Source of the DNA: Lanius collurio
Lineage: Eukaryota > Chordata > Aves > Passeriformes > Laniidae
NCBI GenBank assembly: GCA_020086605.1
Contig: JACBWW010000015.1
Location: 6,159,513 to 6,223,512, forward strand
Length of the DNA: 64,000 bases
Direction: 5' to 3'
Shown: positions 10,639 through 21,995 of the stretch, in pieces
How the letters are laid out: every line of letters starts with the position of its first letter
How positions within the stretch are numbered: the first letter of the stretch is position 1
The notes under the pieces: model-generated
Database searches by the model: none
What the model was told of the DNA's origin: nothing
The model's input: the letters and a program-made list of their open reading frames with translations, nothing else
Made by a program: the position numbers and the translations under genes

Positions 10639-11338
10639 GCTGGCACAGGCTTTAGTGGGGTTGCACAGCCGAGGAATATTTAGGCTGTTTGTAAATGGTT
10701 TAAGATATTCCAAGGCATAAAGAGGCAAGCTTACCACAGAAATTAAGCAGTGTACAAAGCTATTCAATACCAGACACACCTTCTGTGTTCAGTACAGCTT
10801 TCTGTGCAAAATGGCCATTTTGTTCGGAGCTGTCACATTAACGCATCTGGTGTCTTTAAAATGCAACCTTTCAGTCCACTTGCTTGTGTTTTGGGAAGCC
10901 TTCAACCCGAAAGATATCTTCTGGCACCAGACATCCCCCAAAGAAACATGCTCTTAACTTCCTTGAAGATTGTCACTATTTTCTTTTTTGAAATGTTCAT
11001 TATGACCATTTTCTCAAGCAGCAAGACTTTTGTTTTTAATTTTAGACAGTTCAGTTCCTGTTATTTTCTGTACAGTTCTGCAAGGTCTTGAAGGTTATCT
11101 GTCCTTTGTTCTAGCTGAGAGACTGTGCTTTGGTAAGCAAGTAGATTTAGCTAGAGATGTAAAGCTGCTGTCAGTTCAGCCTGTTTTAGGAAAATGGGGT
11201 ATATATAAGATTTTTAAATGCGTATACATTGCACATTAGTTCTGAATTCTCAACATAATAATGTTAGCCTACGTTATGATCCAGTTTTAAAGTTCTTAGA
11301 AATGCCTCTGCCTGAATTAAGCTGCAAATGTCACCATT
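10639..11338. other. Intergenic DNA between two probable LTRs
   Basis: This stretch has about normal base composition and no coding motif. It could be interior sequence belonging to one of the flanking LTRs, but no gag- or pol-like translation is visible in either direction. Confidence 0.4.
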
Positions 11339-11969
11339 TGCCAGTGACAATAGTAAGGGTTTTATTTGATGATAAATATGACAGAGAGAGAGAGCGAGAG
11401 AGAGAGAGAAAGTAAGAAAGAAGTAGAAAATCAGTGGAGGGGATAGGAAAGAGTGACAGGGACAGAATAAGGAAAATATCACCACTCTGTGTAATCCAGC
11501 GATGTTCAGTGATCCTCTCCAACTGGTCTCCTTGGTGGTGAAGGTCCCCCCAAAAGGCACAGAGTCCGACAAGTTTTTATGCTCAGGCTAGGTAGGAATG
11601 TCCAGCCATGTCCCCCTGGAGATGGGGTTGCAGTGTCTCACAGCAAGCTCTGGGTCTGTTGCAGTATGTGCAGTCCTGTGGGACCAAGCCTCTCACAGGA
11701 AAGTCCTGTGGATGTGCCCTGTGGGGCTGGGGGTTCCACAGCTGGGCCAGTTTGTGTAATTGGAGGATGGGTGTTCATTGCCTCTCACCAGAGGTTACCC
11801 CACACACCCAAAACCTCCTCCTCCCCCCTCGGCTGGGGGGAGTCTGTGTAACCCTGGCTTCTGTGAGCTCTGCTCTCCCCCACCCCAAACTCAGCCAGGG
11901 ATAGTTGCAGCTGGTGGCTTTGGCCTTTTGTGGATGCATACCTTTCCCTCAGCCTGAGGTGATTAAACA
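11339..11969 (-). mobile_element. Probable ERV LTR, about 630 bp
   Basis: On the minus strand this block has LTR parts in the right order. First is a long GC-rich U3-like segment (about 11969-11585). Then comes a TATA-like ATAAAAA (plus strand TTTTTAT, 11574-11580) and a pyrimidine-rich R-like segment. AATAAA follows (TTTATT at 11361-11366), and then a CA end at 11339. The (GA)n run at 11383-11412 is the minus-strand CT-rich part of this unit. Immediately after the end the minus strand reads AATGGTGAC, which could be the start of a primer-binding site. No matching target duplication was found, so the 5' edge is approximate. Confidence 0.5.
11383..11412. repeat. (GA)n simple repeat
   Basis: A purine-rich dinucleotide run with one interrupting GC, lying inside the probable LTR just before its polyadenylation signal in the minus orientation. 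Confidence 0.8.
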
Positions 11970-14365
11970 ACGTGTTTCCCTTTATCTAATCAGCAGTTTG
12001 GTTTTCAGTCCAAAGTCCCACTCTTCAGGGAGGCTTCTTCAGTTGCAGCTTCTTTATAATGAGCAAAACTTTATATCAATGTTTGAGGCATGAACTATTT
12101 CCAGTCTCTGACAGCCTGCCAAAGTATTAACTAAATTTGCTTTAAAAGAAATTTTAAATACTGTAAGGAATGTTTCACAAGATTAATTTTTTGAGACCAT
12201 ATCATTCATATGATGTGTATAAGGATAGTGTAAGCATGAAGAACTGCTTCTCATTACACCATTCAGAAGTGTATCTGTAGTTGGTTTTAAATGGTAATTT
12301 GGTCTATTCAGCATCTCTGTTTCCTGAAACATTTTTATAGTTGTGGTTGTTATATTCTTTTTCACAGTTAAGGGGTTGTGCATGAATGTACTTTGACAGC
12401 ATACAATTACATACACAGTGCATACAGTTGTGTTTATAACTGTATCAAAATCAGAAAAAGAGCTATTAGGTTAAAAGATTTAGAGGAACACGTCTATTTA
12501 AGTTATTTTGATGGTTCCATACACAGGATTAAAAAGAGGGATATATTACTCAAAATTCAGCCAAAAAAATCAATAATGGTTTTGAGCAAAACTTTAAAGG
12601 CTGATTCAGTCTGATGAGGACGTTGTCTTGAACACAGATTTCCATGAAGTCTGTCAGGTTTTTCTGGACGTCTTTTTCCCTTGCATTGCTGCTTCCTGAT
12701 GTAAGAAAGGTGCATCAACAACAGAGGCATCATTGTTCTGGGACCTGAATGCACAGAAATACCAGTTTGCTGGAAGAGGAAATAATATTTCGGAGTTTAA
12801 AAAAACATCATCTACCTCAAAAATAGGTCTACATAGATTTTAAGAACTTCTAATCTCTTGTGCTAAAAGTTATCGGTTTTGCTCCTGTGAAGTTTTATTG
12901 TTATGTTCCAAAAACTCAGCAGAAGCTTTTATGATCACTCATTCACGATGCTATGCTTTTCCACAGACATCATTGGGAACATTTTATTCTTTACCTGTTA
13001 GAAAATGCACCACCTGGTAAGCTGCTCTTTGGACATGTCCTCTTTACCATATGTTTTTATTTGTTTGATCCATGTGGCAGTGCCATCCTACAGACATTTC
13101 TGGACAAGGTAGGTGATCAGTTGTACTCTGCCAACCTCACCTCTGTGCAGAAGTGCTCTTCTCATGGCACTACAGAGCCTGGTGAATGCCCTTTTTAAGA
13201 CTACAGGGAACCTGCCAGTGAAGGCAGGAGCAGCAACAAAGCATATAATGACTCTGCTACTCCCTAGAGGAAAGCACAACTGTGGTCAGCATCCACACAC
13301 ATTACCTGGTGAAGTTCATGGCTCCAGGGTGTTTGCAATGATATTTTTGCTGCCTCTGAAAAGACTTGCTTAAGTGTGTTGAGCCATGCTGCTGGAATGA
13401 ACTGATGAAATCATGAGAAGAAACAGTTAAACGTTGTATTGAGATTGCCAGCAGACACAGTACTTGACTCCTTTTCACCTGAAGTAACCTTCTGGGGCAT
13501 AATTTTTCCTGTGATTGTTTTTAATCATGCCTGATGTACCCACCCTTTTCAGATCACAGTCAAAACATCTGCATGACCATAAAAAGGCCACTCAATTGTT
13601 TTGGGTTACAAATATTACAAGTGGAGATGCTGTCTACCAATTAATATGTCATTTGATCTCCTTGTAGGGAGTGCATCTAGCCTGGTGCTGTGAAAAAATG
13701 CAACAACATTCTTTCTGTAATTGAAAGTCGATCACAATTTCAGATTTAACTGACAATCTCTGGGAAAAGGCTGGCAACTTTTGAGGCTTTGAAGAAGTTT
13801 TCTCAGGTGATCCTAGCTTGATTACAGATGGTCTTCTTCCACATCATTAACATTCTCAAAGTGAAGGGCTGTACGTCTACGTCAGAGTTTGGCTTAGGCA
13901 ATTCACAATCACTGATTCTTGGGATTCATGTTGCAATACTTCCAGATTAACTGTTCCACTTAGCAATGTTCCAGAAGTAGAGGACTTCTTTCTGTTTCTC
14001 CTTCTGAAGTAAAGGTCAGAGGAATGCTGTGAACAGCCTGTACTGCTGTTCCTAGAACCATAAACACAATTTGTGGCTTTGGGAATTGTGAAGTTGCCAG
14101 ATCAAGCAAAAATATTGCATTATCAGAGGTAGTTCCCTTTCTTTCTTGAGACTAGAGAAATTAGTAAGTCCCCATACTCCTTTTCATTATTCAAAAAGTA
14201 TAATTATGTATGCAATCTATCTGTTTTTCTAGAGAATCATTTACAGTGACTGCTGCTTCTGCTCCTCTGGGCAGTCCTTTCCCTTCACTGCTGTAAATAG
14301 ATACAGTTTCAAATGGAAAATCTTACAACTACAATAAGGGGCAAACATCAAGCGTTATGGCAGTT
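11970..14365. other. Intergenic DNA; unresolved coding-like patch at about 13080-14180
   Basis: Most of this stretch is featureless. At 13113-13373 (+) there is an open frame containing NALFKTTGNLPVKAGA and LLLPRGKHNCG, and further fragments in shifting frames follow to about 14180. This could be a decayed processed pseudogene, but I do not recognise the family and there is no intact start-to-stop gene or poly(A) tail. A chance origin is equally possible. Confidence 0.3.
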
Positions 14366-14706
14366 TCATAGAACTGCAGAATGGGTCAGGGAGGGCATCT
14401 AGTCCAGCCTCCCTGCTCAAGCAGGATTCCCAAGAGCATGTTACTCAGAATGTGTCTAAACAGCTTTTAAATATCTCCAGGGAGACTCCACAACCTCACT
14501 GGGCGTTTTGTTCCAGTGCTCAGTAGCACAAACAGCAAAGAAGTTCTTCCTCATGTTCATGTGAAAAACTGTGTTCCAGTTCCTGCCTGTGGCCTCTTGT
14601 CTTATTGCTTGGCACTATCAAGAAGGCACTGCTTCTTGACACCATCAGTTCAGACACGTATGTACATTGATAAGATCCCCTCTCAGTCTCCTCCTCTCCA
14701 GGCTGA
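14366..14706 (-). mobile_element. CR1 LINE, 3' fragment
   Basis: Read on the minus strand, it runs from the CR1 3' UTR motif GTTCAGCCTGGAGAGGAGGA through the usual tail to TTCTATGA at the low-coordinate end. The plus strand shows the familiar TCATAGAA, CATCTAGTCCAG and GTTCTTCCTCATGTTCA blocks of an inverted CR1. It is strongly 5'-truncated and has no coding capacity. CR1 is the dominant LINE of birds and other sauropsids. Confidence 0.85.
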
Positions 14707-17700
14707 ACATTTTGCTACAATGAATCACGTGTATCATCAGTGTGTATTCACAAAGTCAGCAGACACATGCAATAGCCTGCAAGAAAAGTACAACTTCCTG
14801 GAGTCAAAGCAGAATGAAAAAGTAAAACCACAATGATACCAAATAGGCAACATATTTTCAATTAGCTTGAGCATGCTACTGGAAATTTTTCTGAAGCCAA
14901 TACAAATTATGTGGCTTTGGTTTACCAGTATTTTCTGTGGAAAAAAATGCTATTCATGAAAAATTTGGACCAACTTAAGTGAATACTGCTTTCAAAGTGC
15001 AGAATAGATTCATAGAACTTCAGAGATCTGATCTTCAAAGTAGTCTTTGATTGCAAAATCTATTCTTTATTTGGTGGTGATACAAAGGTCTTAACATTTA
15101 GGAACAAACTGAGGTGCTAAAACCTTGTTAAACACACATAATAGTCACATAACTGTACTTGTGCGGCAAAGAATCTATATGGCAACTATTAGCATATAGT
15201 CACCACAGCTAAATTAAACACTAGTAATGAATCCATTAAGTAAACTGAAGTGAAAAACAGACTCTCGTGAGCCAGAGGCAACTTTTTTTTAAAATCTTCC
15301 CTCTTCCAAATGCAATTATACCAATTCCTGGAGTCATCCTAAAGTAATAATTCATTTCATACTCACTTGGCTGTAAACATCCTGGTATGACAAAAATATT
15401 TAATTTCTTTATTATTTATTACCTTATATTGATCCATGGCTAGGATGCCTTTAGAATGAGTTGCTCTGAGGTGAGAGAGCACCAGGCTTAATCTAAAATT
15501 ATTTCACAATGGATTAAGAACTAATCATTTATGTGATCTTAAACATTTCATGCTACCATGAGCCCATTAAGTCACTGTCTCCACCCATGTATATGTATGA
15601 CACACATGCATGTGCTCCTATATTCTCTGTCACCTGAGCATAATTCTTGGATCTCAGGATTGCAAAGACTATCAACAGCATATGACAGTTTTTATGTCTC
15701 AGAGAAACTCACTCACTTATAGGAAATCTCCACTTGCTGCATAGGGCAGGCTTGGGTTTCAGGGTTATGTGCATGGTCATATTTTCACTGTTGCTCCAGA
15801 AAATCTGGGTTTCTTGAATGCCCTAGGTCAACTCTACCAGTGAGTGTCTACTACTCCTTAAAGCATATAAAATTATGTGGATGCCAATGTTTAAGCCATG
15901 GAATCCCTCCCACTATTGTCTCTAAACTGAGTGCACCTCAAAGATTTAGTTCCATACTTTAGCTTTGAGCCATAACTATTATGAGGCTTTCTGTGAATAA
16001 TTCTTAGGAAACAGAAGATAGCTATAATAGCTCAAAATCAGGGTATTTGCCTTCTTTATTAGTATATATAGACAGTCTGTGACATAATTTCTCTTGGGAT
16101 GCATCTAAAGGAAGAAAAATAATCATGTGATGCAAATCTGCATTTTTATTGACTATTGTTTGGATAGTGACTGCACTAAAGACAGTCTATAGACATACAA
16201 AATAGGATGCTAAAATTTGAATATAAATTTGACATTTTCTGACATGTTTGTATAGTCTAGTTTCTTAAGCATTTGGACATAATTTGTGAATCTATTTTTC
16301 TTTGGAAATTTGGAAGAAACAGCTGTTTAGTTGCAACTTCCCTATCACAGGATACTTCATCTGTATTTCGCATTTATGGTGTACTAAACTGTAGCTACCA
16401 CATACTGTGTGTTTATTTACTCTTCTCATTTTCAGTCTCTCTCTCTCTCTTTAGTTCTGGTTTTCTTATTTTACTTTAATTCTTACTACATATGCCTTTC
16501 ATAATCACAGCATTGAAAATTCATTTAGATTCTGTGACCAAAAAAATGCTGCCTGATGCCAGAAAAACAAAGAAACAGCTGTCTCAAAGTAGGCTGTTAC
16601 TCAGCTGTATGTATTTACCTAATTTTCTGCAAAAATATCCCTTTTCAAATACTAGTCACAACTAGTTAATGTCAAGATAAATGGCATGTCCTGCTGGTAC
16701 AACTTCTAGTTTAAATGACCAGAAACTATCTCATGTAAGAATTTGATAGACACACAGATTTTTCTGCTTTGCTTCTGCATCTATTATTTCATCTTCTTTT
16801 TTTCTTGAAGACTATTTCTGCAGTACCTAGACGCAAAAACTATCCTCAGTTATGATAAAATGACTTTTCTATCGGATTTTTTCATTTCTAGCTGAAGTTA
16901 TTAATTGCAGGATTTTTTTTTTAAGCCCACGGGGTGAGATAGGATTCTTTGCAAGAAATTATGTTGTCTAGAATTTCAATTAATCATGTTGGTATGCTTA
17001 AAAACAAATAAGCAACAAAAATATCTCATATAAGCCTGTATGTTTCTGCAGTTAAATAAAATGATAATTTAGTTTAAAATACACAGGCATCCTTCAGGAA
17101 CTACTGAAGGACTACTTAAAGTGTCCTAGTTTCAAAAGAAGGGCATTCCCTGACACCAAAACCAGTATCACTGTGCAGCATCACAGCCTTGTGGTTAAAA
17201 CAATTTCTAGGGAGATATGGATTTCATTTTGTGGAAAGTCTTGAAACCCTTAGCCCCATTCACATATCCTATGTGAATGCTTTAATTGTTCAGGTATTCC
17301 ACAAAACAGAAGACAGATCAGCTCTACCACCTTTTTTAAATTTATAAAAGTGTTCAGAACATCCATATTTTTATTGAATTTAATGTGAAGCTGAATGGGT
17401 AAGTACTTGGACAGAAAAACTCCTTTTTTCCAGACTACTTATTACATTTAAGTTTCAAACAGCTATCAGTCTTAATCCTAGCAAGATGGCCGTCACTGAA
17501 AATAGCGGAATCTTTTGCATTAGAGGAGTTTGACTCCCAAAAATACAGTCTCTAACATGGTTCAGCAGGGCTTTTGAGAATCACTGTCTTGGACTTAGAA
17601 GCTCAAACCATCTACAGGCCAACTTTAGGCACTATAGTATTTTTGTGGATCTCGGCCTGAAACCCTCTGAGCCTTGATTTGACCTATGAGAAAATGTAGA

Positions 17701-19789
17701 GATCTGCTATGGGAAAGCTGCTGCTGTCTTTGACCTCCAAGCTATCTGCAGTCAGGCAGGCCAGGAGCTATTGGTGCAGGTGGCACTGTACCAGCTACTG
17801 TGAGGACTGCTTCCTCACTAATACTGATGGTTGAATGATGCCAAGCAAAAGCTAGTATAGACACATCTCTGATTGTTTAGGCTGATTATTTGTTCTCAGA
17901 GCTATAGAAGGAAGCTATGCAATGAATTTGTGCAATAAATTGTTAATTAAAGTGTTTTCCCTGTTACTGATATTTTTGCAAAGTTTGCTGTTTTCTTCAG
18001 CTCTCATTCCCTTTTGAATTTGCTACTGTGTTAATTCTGCCTGATTAGTCATAGACCTAAGTGAATCAGCATAAAAAAGTTCATGTGTGTCTTAGCTTCA
18101 TTGGATTACATTTACTCATGCAATATTTGATTTGTCTTGGTTCCTAGATTCCTAGTGTATGATTTTGAATTTGCACACAGTTACTCTCTAAATTTTTGGA
18201 CATCTTTGCTGGTTGTTGAGACATCCTGCCTTGAACTTTATCTGCTCCAGATGCCAGATGTGGTTAGTAAGTTTGAGCCAGAGCCCAGAAACTAAAAACA
18301 AAAAAGGCAAAACAGATATGGAAAAAGAGCTTACAGTGGTGCCAAAATTCATCCTCACTTTTTATGCATAGAAGGTATGCTGAAAAGTTTGAGCAAACAA
18401 ATGCTCCATCTACATGTTTAACACTGTGAAAAAAATGACCTTAGAAAAGTTGTAAAAAGGAAACCAGAAAGCTTCATCCTAGCAGTAAAGTTTGTACTTG
18501 ATAAACACCTATGATTCAACATATATAGGTTTACTTGTGTCTTATTCCTGGGAAGCCCCTATGTAACTGACTTGAAGAGAACATATTTCTACCTTACAGA
18601 AGATATGCATGAATTAAATAAACAATTGTATTTACTTGTAAAAGCAAAAAGTCATAAATAAATAAATAAATAAATGCATTCAAGAATAGATTGATAATAA
18701 CAGTCATGATAATAAGAATAATGGTACTCTTTTTCTTCTTTATGAAGAATATTCACTTTTTTACAGAATTCCAGTCAATTAGCTTTACAGAGGCACAGAA
18801 AAAATTTAAGTGTTTTTTCAACATCTTTTACCTCTATAATTTTTGAAAAAACTACATTTATGAAAGTCTAACAACCCAATGCTGTTCTTTTCCTACAATT
18901 CCTATAAAATACTGGTCTTCTCTTGTTTAAAGCCATATCATAAACTCTATAGTTAAATTGTCTTTAGGTTGTGGAATCTGATCATACCAGATTCTCTTAT
19001 GAGCCACTAAACACCTGCAGCTTGCCTGAAATTTATTTAGAATCACACAGAAACTGCACTTATGGGATTGACTTTAATTTCATTAAATCCAGGAGGAGAA
19101 AGAAGAAAAACTCTTACTGTACAAGATAAAAATATCATACATTGAAATTTCTTTTTTCTCATTTAAACAAGCATAATTTTTTAAGGTATGCAATCAGATT
19201 AGTTCATCAAAATGCTCTTTGAGATGCACATACATATCCTTTTCTTGGCACTGAGCTCTGTCAACCCCACCTAAGGTCACCTAAGCCAGAAAAGAAAACA
19301 TAAACCCACTCTGTAAATACTGTTGCTCTCCTGCCAGCTTGTACCAGTTTGGGTATTTCATAATGGGCTAATTTATCTTTCAGATAGAAATTAGTGAAAT
19401 GGGGAACCAGTATATCTTCTAGATATAGAAAGGTATGCAAGCTATTTATATTTGCATAAACACACACAAATATACTTTGATTATTGAATGCATATTGATA
19501 TAGAGAGGACAGAATGAAATACATCTAAATTAGGTTAAAAAAATTCAAACATTCTTCAAAAATAATGTTTTATCTGGAAAAAATGTTCTGAAAAAAATGT
19601 GGGGAACACGAAAATTATTGTACTCATTCTGAACAAAAATCCACGTATTCTAAAATTCTTTTTACAGTCCCCAGAACATATGAGAACATACATACATATG
19701 TCTTCCATATTTTGCTATCTCACCTTCAGTGATGGTAATTTTGTGTCTAAGGGCACAGGAGCATGCAACTCCCAAGTGTTGGAAGTCAA
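14707..19789. other. AT-rich intergenic DNA, no gene recognised
   Basis: No frame with family motifs was found. Simple repeats occur at 16435-16451 (CT)n and 18653-18674 (AAAT)n. The phrase TTCATAGAACTTCAGAGATC at 15009-15028 weakly resembles an old CR1 end but is too short to call. Confidence 0.5.
18653..18674. repeat. (AAAT)n simple repeat
   Basis: About five tandem units of a four-base motif with no interruptions. Confidence 0.85.
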
Positions 19790-21470
19790 TTAAGAGAGGC
19801 AGAAGGCCCACATGGCTGAACAGGAATCTTATTTGGAAATAAGGCAAAAAAGGAAGGCATATGCACAGTGGAAGCAAAGTCAGGTGACACAGGAAGAATA
19901 GAGAGATGCTGCTTGTCACTGTAGGGAGAAAATTCATGTGGTGAAAACTCAGCTATGTTTAAAGCTGGCCAGAAATGTGGGGGACAATACAAAAAGTTTT
20001 TTTTCAAATCTATTAAACGCAATAAGCAGTGTAGAAATAACATCGGCCTATTATAGGATGGGGATGGTCACCTCCCAAATAGGGACAGGGACAAGAGAGA
20101 GGTATTTAACACATTCTTTGCCTCCACCTTCAACACGGATGGTGAGCCAAGGAGCTCTCAGTGTCCTGAGCTGGACAACCATGACTGCAAGAATGATCAA
20201 GTCCCAGTCAATCCTGAAACTGTGCGGGATCTGCTGTTCCAGATGGATCTTTACAAATCTATTGGGCCTAATGGGATTCAGCCAAGAATATTCAAAGAGC
20301 TGGCTGATGTCATCTCAAAACCTATCTTAATGATTTTGAGCATTCTTGGGAATCCAGAGAGGTCCCAGCTGAGCGGAATCTGGTGAACACTGTCCCAGTT
20401 TTCAAGAAGCTCTAGAAGGAAGACCCTGAAAACAACAGGCTTGTCAGTCTCACTTCAGTGCCTGGTAAAGTTATGGAGAGGATTATTCTAGGAGGTATTG
20501 TAAAACACCTGAAAGACAACATAGTCACTGATCACAGTCAGCACAGCTTCATGAGGGCAAAGTCCTGCTAATCAAACCTGATTTCCTTTTATGACAAGGT
20601 ATCAAGAGATATGATCAAGGGAAGCCAGTTGATGTGATCTTTTTGCACTTCAGTAAAGCTTTCAATACTTTCTTACTCAATCCTTCTGGACAAAATGTCC
20701 AGCTCACAGCTGGATAAACACATCATGGGATGGGTGAGCAATTGGCTCAGGGGTGGGGCACAAAGGGTTACAGTGAATGGGATGACATCAGACTGGCAAC
20801 CTGTCACTCATGGGGTTCTGCAGGGCTCCATCCTAGTCCCTTGTCAACATTGCCCTGGCAGGCAGGAGGGCCAGCCGTGTCCTGGGGGGCATCAGGAACA
20901 CACAGCATTGCCAGGCGGGCAAGGGAGGGCATTGTTCTGCAGTGGGGCAGCCTCACCTTGAATGTTGTGTGCAGTTTTGAGCATGACAATATAAAATATT
21001 AAACTATTAGAAAGCATCCAAAGGAGAGCAGCAAAGATGGTGAAGGGCCTTGAGAGGAAACTGTATGAGGACCAGCTGAGTTCACTTGATCTGCTCAGCC
21101 TGGAGAAAAAGAGACTGAGGGGAAACTTCATGACAGTCTGCAACTTCCTTGTGAGGGGAAGAGGAGGGGCAGGCACTGATACCTTCCTTTGGTGACCAGT
21201 GAAAGGACCTGAGGGAATGGCCTGCAGTTGTGCCAGGGGAATTGAGTTGGATATTAGAAAAAGATTCTTCCCCCAGAGGGTGGTTGGGCACTGGAACAGG
21301 CTTCCCAGGGAAGTGGTCACAGCACCAGCCTGACAGAGTTGAAGAAGCATTTGGACAATACTCTTGGGCACATGGTGTGACTCTTGGGAATGGTACTGTG
21401 CAGGGCTGTGGGTTGGATGTGATAATCCTTGGGGGTCCCTACCAACTCAGCTTATTCTGTGATTCTGTAA
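19790..21470 (+). mobile_element. CR1 LINE, 5'-truncated and internally deleted
   Basis: The plus strand translates, in broken frames, to CR1 ORF2 blocks in order. The first is a linker-like segment including KTQLCLKLARNVGDN. The next is a reverse-transcriptase N-terminal block (VRDLLFQMDLYKSIGPNGI) near 20215-20275. A PGKVMERII-like block follows near 20462. Then come a FSKAF block near 20650 and the GVLQGS block near 20812. It then jumps to the last part of the ORF and the 3' UTR. The 3' end is TTCTGTGATTCTGTA at about 21454-21468. Many stops and frameshifts make it inactive. The start is approximate, set where the ORF2-like translation begins. Confidence 0.88.
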
Positions 21471-21910
21471 ATATCACTGATAATTTTTTTAACTCATTTA
21501 AAATTATGGCAATGGATTTCACACACTAACCACACTCTGCATGCTGTTATGATTCTACCACCACTAGTATCTGCCTTTTAAATAGCCAAATATTACTTTT
21601 TAGTTATACACTGATGTTGAGAAGCCAAATGAACAGACACCCAAAGCACAAGGCTTGTTCATAAGCCCTATGCAATTTTTAACATTTTTACTCACAAGTT
21701 CTAAGCAGCTCAGCAGAAAAGTTTCACATTTTGAACACACACCTCACTCTCTCAATGAACTGCATCAAAAGCTTACATACAGAATGCCTCAGCTGAGTTA
21801 TCTGAGTCAACCAACTGGGACCAGGTGCCTCATAGCTTGGCATTGCTTTGCTTACTTGGAAGTGGTTGAAAAATGGTCATTAACTGTAGATTAATACATG
21901 AGATATGGCT
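21471..21910. other. Intergenic DNA between CR1 and microsatellite
   Basis: Nothing recognised. A chance frame at 21655-21894 (+) has no family motif. Confidence 0.45.
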
Positions 21911-21913
21911 AGG

Positions 21914-21947
<34 letters not shown>

Positions 21948-21995
21948 CATACATACATACATACATACATACATACATACATACATACATACATA
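21911..21995. repeat. Compound microsatellite (TAGA)n(TACA)n
   Basis: About eight TAGA units run straight into about a dozen TACA units with no interruption. The boundary is a single-base change of the unit. This is a likely length-variable locus. Confidence 0.95.

Noticed and set aside
19938..20330. A 130-codon frame as a host gene
   Set aside because: Its translation matches CR1 ORF2 and it lies inside a degenerate CR1 copy.
21230..21529. A 99-codon frame near 21.3 kb
   Set aside because: It covers the CR1 3' UTR blocks and the microsatellite-side flank, and is not a gene.
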